Part shown: one piece after another, positions 43,445-53,925 of the stretch | How the letters are laid out: every line of letters starts with the position of its first letter | Position numbering within the stretch: the stretch's first letter is position 1 | From: an uncultured Coriobacteriaceae bacterium | GTDB lineage: Bacteria > Actinomycetota > Coriobacteriia > Coriobacteriales > Atopobiaceae | Direction of reading: 5' to 3' | Assembly (NCBI GenBank): GCA_902791035.1 | Contig: CADAUA010000010.1 | Coordinates: 1 to 64,000, forward strand | Length of the DNA stretch: 64,000 nt | Notes under the pieces: model-generated | What the model was told of the DNA's origin: nothing | Databases searched by the model: none | Seen by the model: the letters and a program-made list of their open reading frames with translations, nothing else | Made by a program: the position numbers and the translations under genes

Positions 43445-44851
43445 CTAGAACCTGAAGTAGATGAAGGGGTTGTAGGCCCCGCCGGCAAGCGAAAGAACAC
43501 AGATGGCGAGGACCGCGATGGCCCCCACATAGGCCAGTACCGAGAGCGGTGCCTCGGCGGCCGTCCCCTCGCTGGCGCGCACGAGTGCCGGACGCACCGG
43601 CAAGCAGGTGACGAGCCCGAAGGCGAGGGCGATGAGGAAGACTGGGGTGAGCTGCTCCATCACGGGAACCAGGGCATCAGCTCCCGTGGCCCCGGCGCCA
43701 AACATGGCGGCGTACATGACGCCAGCCTGGGCCAGCGAGTCTGCCCGGAAGACCACGAAGGAGAGCACCACCACCAGCATGGCGTAGACGTGGCCCAGCC
43801 AGCGCGGCAGGCGCCTCAGGGGCACGACCTCCTCCAAAAGCGAGAAGGCCCCCTGGATGGCACCCCACAGGACGAAAGTCCAGGCTGCCCCATGCCAGAG
43901 GCCACAGGTGAGGAAGACGATGCACTTGTTGAGCACCGCGCGGGCGCGGCCCTTGCGGTTGCCGCCAAGCGGGATGTAGAGGTACTCCTTGAACCAGGTG
44001 GAGAGCGAGATGTGCCACCTGCGCCAGAACTCCTTGATGGTCACCGAGGCATAGGGGTAGTCGAAGTTCTCCATGATGGTGAAGCCGAACATGTGCCCCA
44101 GGCCTATCGCCATGTCGGAGTAGCCGGAGAAGTCGAAGTAGATCTGCAGCGCGTAGGCAACGGCGGCAAGCCATGCGGCAGCCGCACCGATGCTCGAGGG
44201 GTCAAGGGCGTAGAGAGCGTCCACGGCGGAGGCCATCGTGTTGGCTATGAGGACCTTCTTGCCCAGACCGTAGCAGAAGCGTCGCAGGCCCAGCGCCACT
44301 CCCTGCGGGGTGACCTCGCGGTTGTCAATCTGCTCGTCGATGTCGTGGTACTTGATGATGGGACCCGCGATTATCTGCGGGAAGAAGCTGATGTAGAGAA
44401 GGACCTTCCAGTAGGGGTCGCGGCCAGAGGCCTCCCCGCGCCACACGTCGATGACGTAGGAGAGCGCCTGGAAGGTGTAGAAGGAGATGCCAAGCGGAAG
44501 GGCCGCGCCGGGAAGCGGCAGCCCTGCGCCCGTAAGCGAGTTGACGGTCGCGACCGCGAAGTCCGCGTACTTGAAGACACCCAGGAAGGCGAGGTTAGCT
44601 ACAACCGCCAGGGTCAGCGGAGCGCGACCCCCCCCCGACGCTTTTCCACCTGCTATGGCACGACCGAAGGCCCAGTTGACCACCGTAGAGGCCAGCACCA
44701 GAAGCACGTAGACAGGCTCGCCGTAAGCGTAGAAGAGCACCGAAACCACTATCAGAAGGGCATTCCTGCCACGCGTGTTCGGAATCACCTGTGAGAGAAG
44801 GAAGGTGACTGGCAGGAAGATGCAGAGGAACGTGAGCGAGCTGAAGACCAT
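43445..44851 (-). CDS. MBOAT-family O-acyltransferase (AlgI/DltB-like)
   Basis: The 468-residue polytopic membrane protein carries the AlgI pattern: LLIVVSVLFYAYGEPVYVLL, GISFYTFQALSYVIDVWRGE, FFPQIIAGPI, FSGYSDMAIG. His280 lies in EFWRRWHISLSTWFKEYLYIPLGGN and His320 in LTCGLWHGAAWTF. It should pass acyl (often acetyl) groups across the membrane for addition to a wall or surface polymer by the DHHW protein encoded next. No dltA/C genes accompany it, so D-alanylation is unlikely. The start MVFSSLTFLC is typical. Confidence 0.92.
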   Translation of the reverse strand: MVFSSLTFLCIFLPVTFLLSQVIPNTRGRNALLIVVSVLFYAYGEPVYVLLVLASTVVNWAFGRAIAGGKASGGGRAPLTLAVVANLAFLGVFKYADFAVATVNSLTGAGLPLPGAALPLGISFYTFQALSYVIDVWRGEASGRDPYWKVLLYISFFPQIIAGPIIKYHDIDEQIDNREVTPQGVALGLRRFCYGLGKKVLIANTMASAVDALYALDPSSIGAAAAWLAAVAYALQIYFDFSGYSDMAIGLGHMFGFTIMENFDYPYASVTIKEFWRRWHISLSTWFKEYLYIPLGGNRKGRARAVLNKCIVFLTCGLWHGAAWTFVLWGAIQGAFSLLEEVVPLRRLPRWLGHVYAMLVVVLSFVVFRADSLAQAGVMYAAMFGAGATGADALVPVMEQLTPVFLIALAFGLVTCLPVRPALVRASEGTAAEAPLSVLAYVGAIAVLAICVLSLAGGAYNPFIYFRF

Positions 44852-44961
44852 GGGCCGACTTCCGAGAGGGCGCTTTCAGATGGGGCAATCTTAGACCAAG
44901 ATGGGTTCTCCCGCTGCCGGCGGTCGAAATGTCACGTTTGCCATTGTCTATGGCGTGGCAA

Positions 44962-44999
44962 AAGGGGAGGCGCCACCCTTCTGGACGGCACCTCCCCTT
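44962..44999 (-). terminator. Terminator of pnp
   Basis: AAGGGGAGG (44962-44970) pairs with CCTCCCCTT (44991-44999), and inner GCC/GGC pairs extend the stem. On the minus strand it is followed by TTGCC after TT, and it stands 23 bp past the pnp stop. Confidence 0.8.
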
Positions 45000-45021
45000 G
45001 CGTCAGACCTTGTTCCTGCGG

Positions 45022-47319
<2,298 letters not shown>

Positions 47320-47463
47320 TACTTTTCCTCTTATCTCCGCCTGCCCCATTGCAGGCGGGCCGTCTTCGGGGTCCTTCGGCGGCCCTGCCGCGGAAGACTC
47401 AGGTTCGTGCGCGACGCGTCGCGCGACCCCGCGCGCCCTCGCTCGTCTCGGGCGCACACAGAA

Positions 47464-47483
47464 GGGGCGCCCGCAGGCGCCCC
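47464..47483 (-). terminator. rpsO-pnp intergenic hairpin
   Basis: GGGGCGCC (47464-47471) and GGCGCCCC (47476-47483) form a perfect 8-bp stem with a 4-base loop, 12 bp past the rpsO stop. The T-run is weak, so partial read-through to pnp is expected. In other bacteria a hairpin here is also an RNase target for pnp autocontrol. Confidence 0.7.
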
Positions 47484-47494
47484 GAAGTACCTAC

Positions 47495-47773
47495 TTACTG
47501 GATGTTGTCGCGGATGCCGAGGCTCTTGATGAGGGCACGGTACTCCTCGATGTCGTTCTTCTTGATGTAGGACAGAAGGCGACGACGCTTGCCGACGAGC
47601 ATGAGCAGGCCGCGACGGGTGTGGAAGTCCTTCTTGTGGGACTTCATGTGCTCGGTCAGGCCCTTGATGCGCTCGGTCAGGATGGCGACCTGAACCTTGG
47701 CGGAACCGGTGTCGTGCTCGTTCTCGCCGTACTGGGCCACGAGCTCGGCCTTGCGCTCCTTGGTGACTGCCAT
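47495..47773 (-). CDS. rpsO: 30S ribosomal protein S15
   Basis: The 92-residue protein is S15: [60 protein letters not shown]. It binds the central domain of 16S rRNA early in 30S assembly. GGAG precedes the ATG. The 178-bp upstream region must hold the promoter, with TGC-TATTCT at about 47867-47875 (minus) as a possible extended -10. Confidence 0.98.
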   Translation of the reverse strand: MAVTKERKAELVAQYGENEHDTGSAKVQVAILTERIKGLTEHMKSHKKDFHTRRGLLMLVGKRRRLLSYIKKNDIEEYRALIKSLGIRDNIQ

Positions 47774-47951
47774 GGTGGAACTCCTTTGCTACTCTGAAAT
47801 TCGCCTCGAACCGGGTCGGTCGCCTGGCATGAGCGGGCCGCTAGGTACGAGGTACCAACAGTGCATGAGAATAGCACGGCAAGGGTCCCGCCAAGCGAGA
47901 AACCCGTGCCGCACGCCATCTCCACGTCCTGCCGTGGTTTGGCAACAAGCC

Positions 47952-49490
47952 CTACATCTTGGGGAAGACCCGCGCATAGCCGAGGATGGGCCAGCGGTCG
48001 TAATTCATGATCGGGATGTTCTCGCTGCCCTCCGGGGTGGAGTTGATGATCTTGCCGTTGCCAAGGTAGATGGCCACGTGGCCGCGGTAGTAGACGATGT
48101 CGCCGCGCTCGAGCTGGCTCGCGGTTATGGGCTGGAAGACCCGGTTTGCCCGCCAGGTGTTCACGAAGTGGCCGTTCACGTAGTGCTTGGTCCAGGGGTT
48201 GTAGGGACCGGCCGGACGGTCCTCCAGGCTCATGCCGCAGGCGTAGAGACCCTCCATCACGAGTCCCGAGCAGTCGATGGACTGACCGGGGGCGTTGCAG
48301 GTATTGTCGACCCACCAGGAGCCGGCGGCCTTGTACTCGTAGGCCACCTTGATGAGCATCTCGATGCACTCCTCGCGCGTGGCGTCGAGGCCGATGCGGC
48401 AGGGCATCACGTACCCATAGGACTTGTACTTGTCGGCGAGCTCCACGCTGTAGCGGCTCACCTGCGCCCAGCCCTCCGGAACCACGTACCCCCGCTTGTA
48501 GCAGCGGCCCAGGTCGTCGAAGGCCCACATCTTGCCGCCGATGGTGCCGCGCGTGGACTTGAGCATGCGCCCGTCGGACCCAAAGTAGTAGAGGTCGTCG
48601 GCCTGCCAGAGCTCGTGCTCCACCAGCATCGCACCGTCGGACTGGTAGTAGTAGGTTCCGGCATCGTGGTCCACCGTGGTGTCGTGCGCCATGTTGCCGT
48701 ACTGGTTGAACCAGTAGCTCTTGCCGTCGACCGCGAGCGCTCCCGTGTGGGCAACGCCAGACTCCACGTAGTTGGTCTCAGAGCCCGTCTTGACCCAACC
48801 GTTACCCGGCGTACCAGCATCGTCCAGGTAGAGACGCTCCTCCGCGGACTGCACCCAGTCCCCTTGGGCCAGGACGCCGGAGGCGTAGAGATAGTGGCGG
48901 ATGCCCTCCTCCTCGTACCAGCCCGTCGTCATGGCACCGGTCATGGGGTCGAAGTGGTAGCGGTGACCCTGCCAGTCAAGCCATCCGAGCGTGGGGGTAC
49001 CGTCCGCGTAGTAGCGCCAGGTGCCGTCCTCTAGGACCCAGCCGTCCTTCTCCGCCGTAGGCTCGGGCTCAGCCGTGGTGTCGGAGTCTTCCGAGTTGGC
49101 CGGGGTTTCCGGCGTGGCCGGGTGGTCCTCACCCGCATCCGGTGCATCCTTCTCAGCATCCGCGGCAGGGGCCGCTGGCTGGACAGCAGGCTGGTCAGGA
49201 GCCGGACCTTCCCCCGCGGTCGCCTCGCCCGGTTGCACGGCCTCCTTGGTGGCATCCTCCGCCGGTGCGTCTGTCGCAACGTCCTGGACAAGGACGGACG
49301 ATCCGTCCCCCGCCACAACCGCCGGGTCCTTCTCTCCGACGGTGCCTGCGACCTCGGCAACGGCCGGCACCGTCGCCTTGGGATCGTCGTAGGTCGGCTC
49401 AGCAGCCAGGGCGCTCGTCCCCACCGTAAGCGCTGCCGCAAGCGCAAGACCTAGAGCAACCCCCCGAAGCCTAAAGCTAAGTCCCTTCAT
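47952..49490 (-). CDS. Secreted NlpC/P60-type hydrolase with wall-binding repeats
   Basis: The 512-residue protein has a signal peptide (cleavage near TSALAAEP, ~31), an Ala/Glu/Pro-rich stalk (32-150) and about nine choline-binding-type repeats (GWVLEDGTWRYYADG, LGWLDWQGHRYHFDPMTGAM, HYLYASGVLAQGDWV and others, 150-320). The NlpC/P60-like domain has Cys407 in SIDCSGLVMEGL and His471 in YYRGHVAIYLG. Asn rather than His follows at NSTPE. It should cleave wall peptides while bound to a wall polymer. ATG 49490 is preferred over GTG 49496 because GGGGAG lies five bases upstream. Confidence 0.87.
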   Translation of the reverse strand: MKGLSFRLRGVALGLALAAALTVGTSALAAEPTYDDPKATVPAVAEVAGTVGEKDPAVVAGDGSSVLVQDVATDAPAEDATKEAVQPGEATAGEGPAPDQPAVQPAAPAADAEKDAPDAGEDHPATPETPANSEDSDTTAEPEPTAEKDGWVLEDGTWRYYADGTPTLGWLDWQGHRYHFDPMTGAMTTGWYEEEGIRHYLYASGVLAQGDWVQSAEERLYLDDAGTPGNGWVKTGSETNYVESGVAHTGALAVDGKSYWFNQYGNMAHDTTVDHDAGTYYYQSDGAMLVEHELWQADDLYYFGSDGRMLKSTRGTIGGKMWAFDDLGRCYKRGYVVPEGWAQVSRYSVELADKYKSYGYVMPCRIGLDATREECIEMLIKVAYEYKAAGSWWVDNTCNAPGQSIDCSGLVMEGLYACGMSLEDRPAGPYNPWTKHYVNGHFVNTWRANRVFQPITASQLERGDIVYYRGHVAIYLGNGKIINSTPEGSENIPIMNYDRWPILGYARVFPKM

Positions 49491-49533
49491 GGGCACTCCC
49501 CTTCAATCGGCTGCTCTCGAGCATATAACACCT

Positions 49534-49554
49534 GGGGCTGCGCCTTCCAGCCCC
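49534..49554 (-). terminator. Terminator of the CHAP-like gene at 49576-50910
   Basis: GGGGCTG (49534-49540) and CAGCCCC (49548-49554) form a perfect 7-bp stem 22 bp beyond the stop codon. A TATATG sequence next to it on the minus strand may be the -10 of the following gene. Confidence 0.5.
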
Positions 49555-49575
49555 CGCGACGAGCGCGGTCTCCCC

Positions 49576-50910
49576 TTATGCGAGCGCCTTGCCGCCCAGC
49601 CATCCCCACTTGACGGTGGAGGTGGTGCCGAAGGTCCGGATCCAACCTGGCAGGCTCTGGTAGCGGACCTTTCCGCTCACGCTTTGCATCACTAAGCCGT
49701 TGCCCACGTAGATGCCGATGTGGCCGTAGATGATGGCGGCATACGAGAGCGGCTCCGTGGGTACGGCGACGATCATGCCAGGCTGCAGGTCAGCGGGGTC
49801 ATCGCTCTTGCACCAACGCCAGTACATGTCGCATGCGTCACCCGTGTAGTTGCCTATGCCCGCGTTCAAGAAGACCCAGGTGACCCAAGCCGCGCAGTAG
49901 CCCTCACCCGGCGAGGGGGTCGTGTTGGTCGCGCGGACCACGGCCGCCTGCTCCTTCGTGGCGCCGTCTGGCACGGACACCGTGCCAGAGTAGAACTTGA
50001 GATACTCCTCCTGGAGGATGGTTCCGTCCTTGCGGTAGTAGACCCAGTGGCCGTCCTCCCTCACGAGCTGCTCGGTCACCTCCGTTGCAACACCCTCGGC
50101 CGAAACCGAGTAGCACCTGCCGTCGACCATGACCCTGCAGGCCCCGCTCAGATGACCGGAGGCGTCCAGGTAGTAGAGGGTGCCGTCCATCTCCATGAGG
50201 CCGGACTGGGGCTTGCCGTCCTTCACGTAGGCGCGCCCGCTGCCGTCAGCCACCCAGCCGTTGCCGGGGTCGCCCGCGTCGTCCAGGTACAGGCGGCCAC
50301 CTTCGGAGGCCACCCAGCTGCCCTGCGCGAGCGCGCCCGAGGCGTAGAGGTAGCGCCTGTCGAGCCATCCCGTCCGCATGGCGCCCGTCTCGGCGTCCAG
50401 GTAGTACTGGTGGCCCTGCCAGGTCAGCCAGCCCTTGTGCGCAGCGCCGGCCTCGTAGTAGCGCCACGCGCCATCCTCGCGGACCCAGCCGGACTTGGGG
50501 GCTTCGGCGGACTTGGCGGCGGCTGCGGCGTCATCCGCAGGGGCGTCCGAGGGAACATCCGCCGCCTTGGCGTCGGCCTCGCCTGACTCCGGAGCTTCGG
50601 CGGGAGCTGCTGACGGCACCGCGCCGGCGTCACCCGCAGGCGCAGGGTCCTTCTCGGGCGCCGCCGCGTCACCGGCGTCGGCCGGTGCGGTGACGGCCCG
50701 CGAGTCCTTGTCCCCCTCCGCGGGAACCGACACATCGACGGCCTTCTCGCCGACGGCCTTCTCGCCCTGTGCCGGCGCCGACGTCGTCACCGTTGCGGCC
50801 GGCTCCTCCTTGGATGGCTCGTCTGCATATGCGGGCATCACACCCACACCCAACGCCAGCACCGCGGCTACTAGCACCGGCAGGCAGTGTCGCCTCAGAA
50901 CCCCATGCAT
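49576..50910 (-). CDS. Secreted CHAP/NlpC-type hydrolase with wall-binding repeats (paralogue A)
   Basis: This 444-residue exported protein has a signal peptide (ending near PAYADEP, ~29), an Ala/Glu/Pro-rich stalk (30-155) and wall-binding repeats (GWVREDGAWRYYEAGAAHKG, RYLYASGALAQGSWV). The C-terminal ~110-residue cysteine-peptidase domain has Cys339 in GEGYCAAWVTWVF and His397 in YGHIGIYVGNGLVM. It probably cuts peptidoglycan peptides. It is a close relative of the upstream gene, with the last ~130 residues nearly colinear and ending WGWLGG(K/R)ALA in both. The start ATG at 50910 has AAGGG eight bases upstream. Confidence 0.83.
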   Translation of the reverse strand: MHGVLRRHCLPVLVAAVLALGVGVMPAYADEPSKEEPAATVTTSAPAQGEKAVGEKAVDVSVPAEGDKDSRAVTAPADAGDAAAPEKDPAPAGDAGAVPSAAPAEAPESGEADAKAADVPSDAPADDAAAAAKSAEAPKSGWVREDGAWRYYEAGAAHKGWLTWQGHQYYLDAETGAMRTGWLDRRYLYASGALAQGSWVASEGGRLYLDDAGDPGNGWVADGSGRAYVKDGKPQSGLMEMDGTLYYLDASGHLSGACRVMVDGRCYSVSAEGVATEVTEQLVREDGHWVYYRKDGTILQEEYLKFYSGTVSVPDGATKEQAAVVRATNTTPSPGEGYCAAWVTWVFLNAGIGNYTGDACDMYWRWCKSDDPADLQPGMIVAVPTEPLSYAAIIYGHIGIYVGNGLVMQSVSGKVRYQSLPGWIRTFGTTSTVKWGWLGGKALA

Positions 50911-50960
50911 ATCCACGCCCTTCTCATGCGTCAAAACGCCCAAGAGTCTACCACGAACGG

Positions 50961-52331
50961 CTATGCGAGCGCCCTGCCGCCCAGCCAGCCCCACTTGACG
51001 ATCGCGGTCTCGCCGAAGTAGGAGATCCACCCCGGCAGGGTCTGGTAGCGGATCTTGCCGCTCACGTTCTGCATGACGAGGCCGTTACCTACGTAAACAC
51101 CCACGTGACCGTACTTGACCGCAAGCGGCGAGTGCGGCTCGGTGGGGACGGCCACGATCATGCCCACCTGCAGGTCAAAGGGGTCGGTGCTATGGCACCA
51201 CTCCCGATACTGGTCGCAGGCGTCGCCACCCCACGACCCGATGCCCGCCTGCTCGAAGACGGCCGTGACCCACTCGGAGCACAGACCCGCGCCCGGGCTG
51301 GGAACGTTGTTCGTGGCGCGGACTACGCTCGCCTGCTCCGCACTCATCCCTGGTGGCACCTCGACCGTCCCCGCGTGGAAGTCCGTGTCGCTCTCGCCGT
51401 AGACCGTGCCGTCCTTGCAGCGATAGACCCAGTGGCCGCCCTCCTTGGCCAGCGGCTCCGTGACGTCGGTGGCCACGCCCTCTGCAGACAGCGAGTAGCG
51501 CCTGCCGTCCACAACCACCCGGCAGTCATGGCAGAGCATGCCGGTCGCGTCCGTGTAGTAGAGGTTGCCGTGTATGGTGAGAAGGCCCGTCTGCGCCTGG
51601 CCATCCGCCACCCGGTAGGCCTCACCGTTCGCCGCGACCCAGCCGTTGCCCGGCGCGCCCGAGGCGTCCACGAGGAGCCGTCCGTCAACCGTGGCCACCC
51701 AGTCGCTTTGGGCGAGCACGCCCGAGGCGTAGAGGTAATGGCGCGTGCCGTCGGCGACGATCCAGCCCGTGTCCATGGCGCCGGTCGCCTCGTCCAGGTG
51801 GTAACGGTGGCCTTGCCAGTCGAGCCAGCCGGTCGTGGCGGCGCCGTCGACGAAGTAGCGCCAGGTACCGTCCTCGCGAACCCAGCCCGCGGGCGCGGGG
51901 TCGGCGGGCGCGGGGTCGGCGGGTGCGGGGTCACCATCCGCTTCCTCCGCAGACCCGGTATCAGCGCTCGCAGCCGTGTCGGCCTCGAAGGCCCTCGCAT
52001 CGGAACCCTCCGGAGCCGTATCGGACTTGTCCCCTGCCTCGATCCTCGCTCGCTCGTCGGTGGCTCCGGTGTCTGCGGGCGCCTCGGATCCGGCGGGCTC
52101 GTCCGCAGCCGCGACGTCCGACGCCATCCCGTCCGCAGGAGTGCGCGCAGTCCCCTCACCTTCAGGCGCAGAATCGGCATCCTCCGCCTCGGCGGTCTGG
52201 ACCGCAATCGCACTCCCGCCCCTGCCGCCGCTTGACTCCACGGCAAGAGCGGGCGTCGCGGCCAATCCGCACGCGACCGCGCACACCGCTAGCAGCGCAA
52301 GCACGCGTCTGCCGCATGCGCCCCTTCCCAT
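50961..52331 (-). CDS. Secreted CHAP/NlpC-type hydrolase with wall-binding repeats (paralogue B)
   Basis: The 456-residue exported protein has the same layout as its downstream neighbour: signal peptide (near TPALAVES), acidic stalk with Pro-Ala-Asp repeats, wall-binding repeats (GWLDWQGHRYHLDEATGAMD, HYLYASGVLAQSDWV), and a cysteine-peptidase domain with Cys351 in AGLCSEWVTAVF and His409 in YGHVGVYVGNGLVM. The ATG at 52331 has GGGGAGG five bases upstream. The 50-bp gap to paralogue A and shared C-termini point to tandem duplication. The long region upstream (52332-53160) is non-coding. Confidence 0.83.
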   Translation of the reverse strand: MGRGACGRRVLALLAVCAVACGLAATPALAVESSGGRGGSAIAVQTAEAEDADSAPEGEGTARTPADGMASDVAAADEPAGSEAPADTGATDERARIEAGDKSDTAPEGSDARAFEADTAASADTGSAEEADGDPAPADPAPADPAPAGWVREDGTWRYFVDGAATTGWLDWQGHRYHLDEATGAMDTGWIVADGTRHYLYASGVLAQSDWVATVDGRLLVDASGAPGNGWVAANGEAYRVADGQAQTGLLTIHGNLYYTDATGMLCHDCRVVVDGRRYSLSAEGVATDVTEPLAKEGGHWVYRCKDGTVYGESDTDFHAGTVEVPPGMSAEQASVVRATNNVPSPGAGLCSEWVTAVFEQAGIGSWGGDACDQYREWCHSTDPFDLQVGMIVAVPTEPHSPLAVKYGHVGVYVGNGLVMQNVSGKIRYQTLPGWISYFGETAIVKWGWLGGRALA

Positions 52332-52570
52332 GAGCACCTCCCCAGAATGGTTTCAGCGCAGTCATGTTAGCGCTAGATAATGGCCATTTGTCCCGTAACA
52401 CTTGATTGCAGAGGTGGGGTTGGACTCGTCGGATGGCGCAGGCAAAGGCCATGGGCGCGCGCTAAACGTGACCGGCAGCTCGACGCCGAGCAGGCAGACA
52501 CGTATAGCACCACCTAAGCATAGCCCGAAGCCCGACCTCGAGCGGACAGCCAGCCACCCATAAGCCCGCC
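52332..52570. other. Gene-free region upstream of paralogue B
   Basis: No credible coding frame is visible. The part near 52331 should contain the promoter of paralogue B, and minus-strand CATTAT at about 52379 could be a -10, though no good -35 pairs with it. From about 52510 degenerate fragments of the 51-bp repeat (CCTAAG, ATAAGCCC) appear. Confidence 0.45.
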
Positions 52571-53077
52571 TAAGTGGGAGGTTCTCCCCAAAACGGGCAA
52601 CTCCGGACGGTTAGGCAGCCCTAAGCGGGGGCTTCTTCCCTGTTCGGGACACTTGGAACGGTTAGCAGGGGTTAAGCGGGGGTTTTCCCGGCCTGGGAAA
52701 CCCTAGACGCTTAGGGAGCCCTAAGCGGGACGATCTTCCCGGCCTGGGAAACCTCGGACGGTTAGCCTCGCCTAAGCGGGACATCCTTCCGGAAGCGGGA
52801 AACTCCGGACGGTTAGGCAGCCCTAAGCAGGTCAACCTTCCCGGAAGGGAAACTTGGGACGGTTAGCTGGGGCTAAGAGGGAGAATCTTCCCTGATCGGG
52901 AAACCACGGACGGTTAGTCTCGCCTAAGCGGGCCATCCTTCCGGAAGCGGGAAACTCCGGACGGTTAGGCAGCCCTAAGCGGGACATCCTTCCCTGATCC
53001 GGAAACTTGGGACGGTTAGCAGGGGCTAAGCGGGAAAAACTTCCCCGCCTGGGAAACTCCGGACGGTTAGCCACCGC
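52571..53077. repeat. Array of ten 51-bp tandem repeats, each with two dyads
   Basis: TAAG marks unit starts at 52571, 52622, 52673, 52722, 52773, 52824, 52874, 52925, 52976 and 53027. Spacings are 51 bp except one of 49 and one of 50. Each unit reads TAAGCGGG, a short variable part, CTTCC..GGGAAAC, then GGACGGTTAG and a 5-base variable linker. Two inverted repeats recur in most units: TTCC(C)-N4/6-GGGAA, and TTAG...CTAA across the unit junction. Units at 52773 and 52925 differ at one base. No reading frame spans the array on either strand. It lies between paralogue B and recO, both minus. Confidence 0.85.
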
Positions 53078-53160
53078 TCAGCCAGCGCTTACCTCGGTTA
53101 GCCAGCGCTTGGCCAGCCCCCAGCCCCCGGCCACCGCTCACCCCCGCCCGGGCACCGCCC

Positions 53161-53910
53161 CTACACGCTGAGCATGAACTCCAACGCGCGCAGTCGGGTC
53201 TCCAGGTGGGTGGCCGCCCACTGGTGGGCGAGTCCCAACAGCAGGGCCGCCTCCGCCGCATCGATCTGTGCCGCCAGCAGCGCGTCGAAGGTGGAGCCTA
53301 TGAGCGCCCGCAGCCAGGCGATGTCGCTCGCACTCACCTGCTCTGCGCCTGCGACCTCGCGAGCGCAGCTCGAGCACAGCACCCCGCCCGCCGCGGCCGA
53401 GAACCATGCCGGCGCCGGATCCCCGCAGGCGATGCAGTGCACCAGCTCGGGCCGCCAGCCGCCATGGGCCAGCACCTTCATGACGTAGGCCGCCACGCAC
53501 ACGTCCAGATGCGCCTGGTCGCCAGCCTGCTCGCAGGCCCGAAGCGCACGCGACAGCACGGGGTACAGGAAGCCGTCCGGCGCATCCTCGAAGCTCGTGA
53601 GGCGCGCCACCTCGCACATAGCGGAGGCCGCGCTCACCCGCGCGAGGTCGCCCCGCAGTCCGGCATGCGCGTCCACGAGCGACGCCTCGGCCACCACGTC
53701 GAGCGAGCGGCCGTGTGCCAGCAGCAGGTCGGCCTCGCAGAAGAGCTCGGTCCGCCCGGCCAGCCTCCCGCCCGGCTTTCGTGCGCCCTTGCCCACCGCG
53801 CGCAGCTGCCGGCCGTCCTCCGCGAGCATGGTGAGGATAAGGTCCTGCTCCCCCAGCTTGGTCCGGTCCAGCACGACGGCCTTGTCGCGATATGTGCGCC
53901 TTCCAGCCAT
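53161..53910 (-). CDS. recO: DNA repair protein RecO
   Basis: The 249-residue protein has an N-terminal OB fold (YRDKAVVLDRTKLGEQDLIL, GRQLRAVGKGARKPGGRLAG) and a helical C-terminal domain with a zinc site CIACG...CSSC. RecO loads RecA onto SSB-coated DNA in the RecFOR pathway. It follows era by 15 bp, the usual era-recO order, and is the last gene of the dnaJ-to-recO run. The non-coding array begins 84 bp downstream. Confidence 0.95.
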   Translation of the reverse strand: MAGRRTYRDKAVVLDRTKLGEQDLILTMLAEDGRQLRAVGKGARKPGGRLAGRTELFCEADLLLAHGRSLDVVAEASLVDAHAGLRGDLARVSAASAMCEVARLTSFEDAPDGFLYPVLSRALRACEQAGDQAHLDVCVAAYVMKVLAHGGWRPELVHCIACGDPAPAWFSAAAGGVLCSSCAREVAGAEQVSASDIAWLRALIGSTFDALLAAQIDAAEAALLLGLAHQWAATHLETRLRALEFMLSV

Positions 53911-53925
53911 CCGGCCCCGTGGCCC

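Noticed and set aside
47952-52331. Phage endolysin cluster
   Set aside because: The hydrolases have signal peptides and choline-binding-type repeats, but no holin, tail or other phage gene is nearby. They look like chromosomal wall proteins.
52832-53074. Minus-strand repeat protein (NRPxFP motifs) encoded by the 51-bp array
   Set aside because: The frame starts at a GTG without a ribosome binding site and is broken by the 50- and 49-bp units. It exists only because 51 is divisible by three.
52571-53077. CRISPR array
   Set aside because: Units are contiguous 51-bp repeats with internal dyads. There are no constant repeats separated by unrelated spacers of uniform length, and no cas gene is near.
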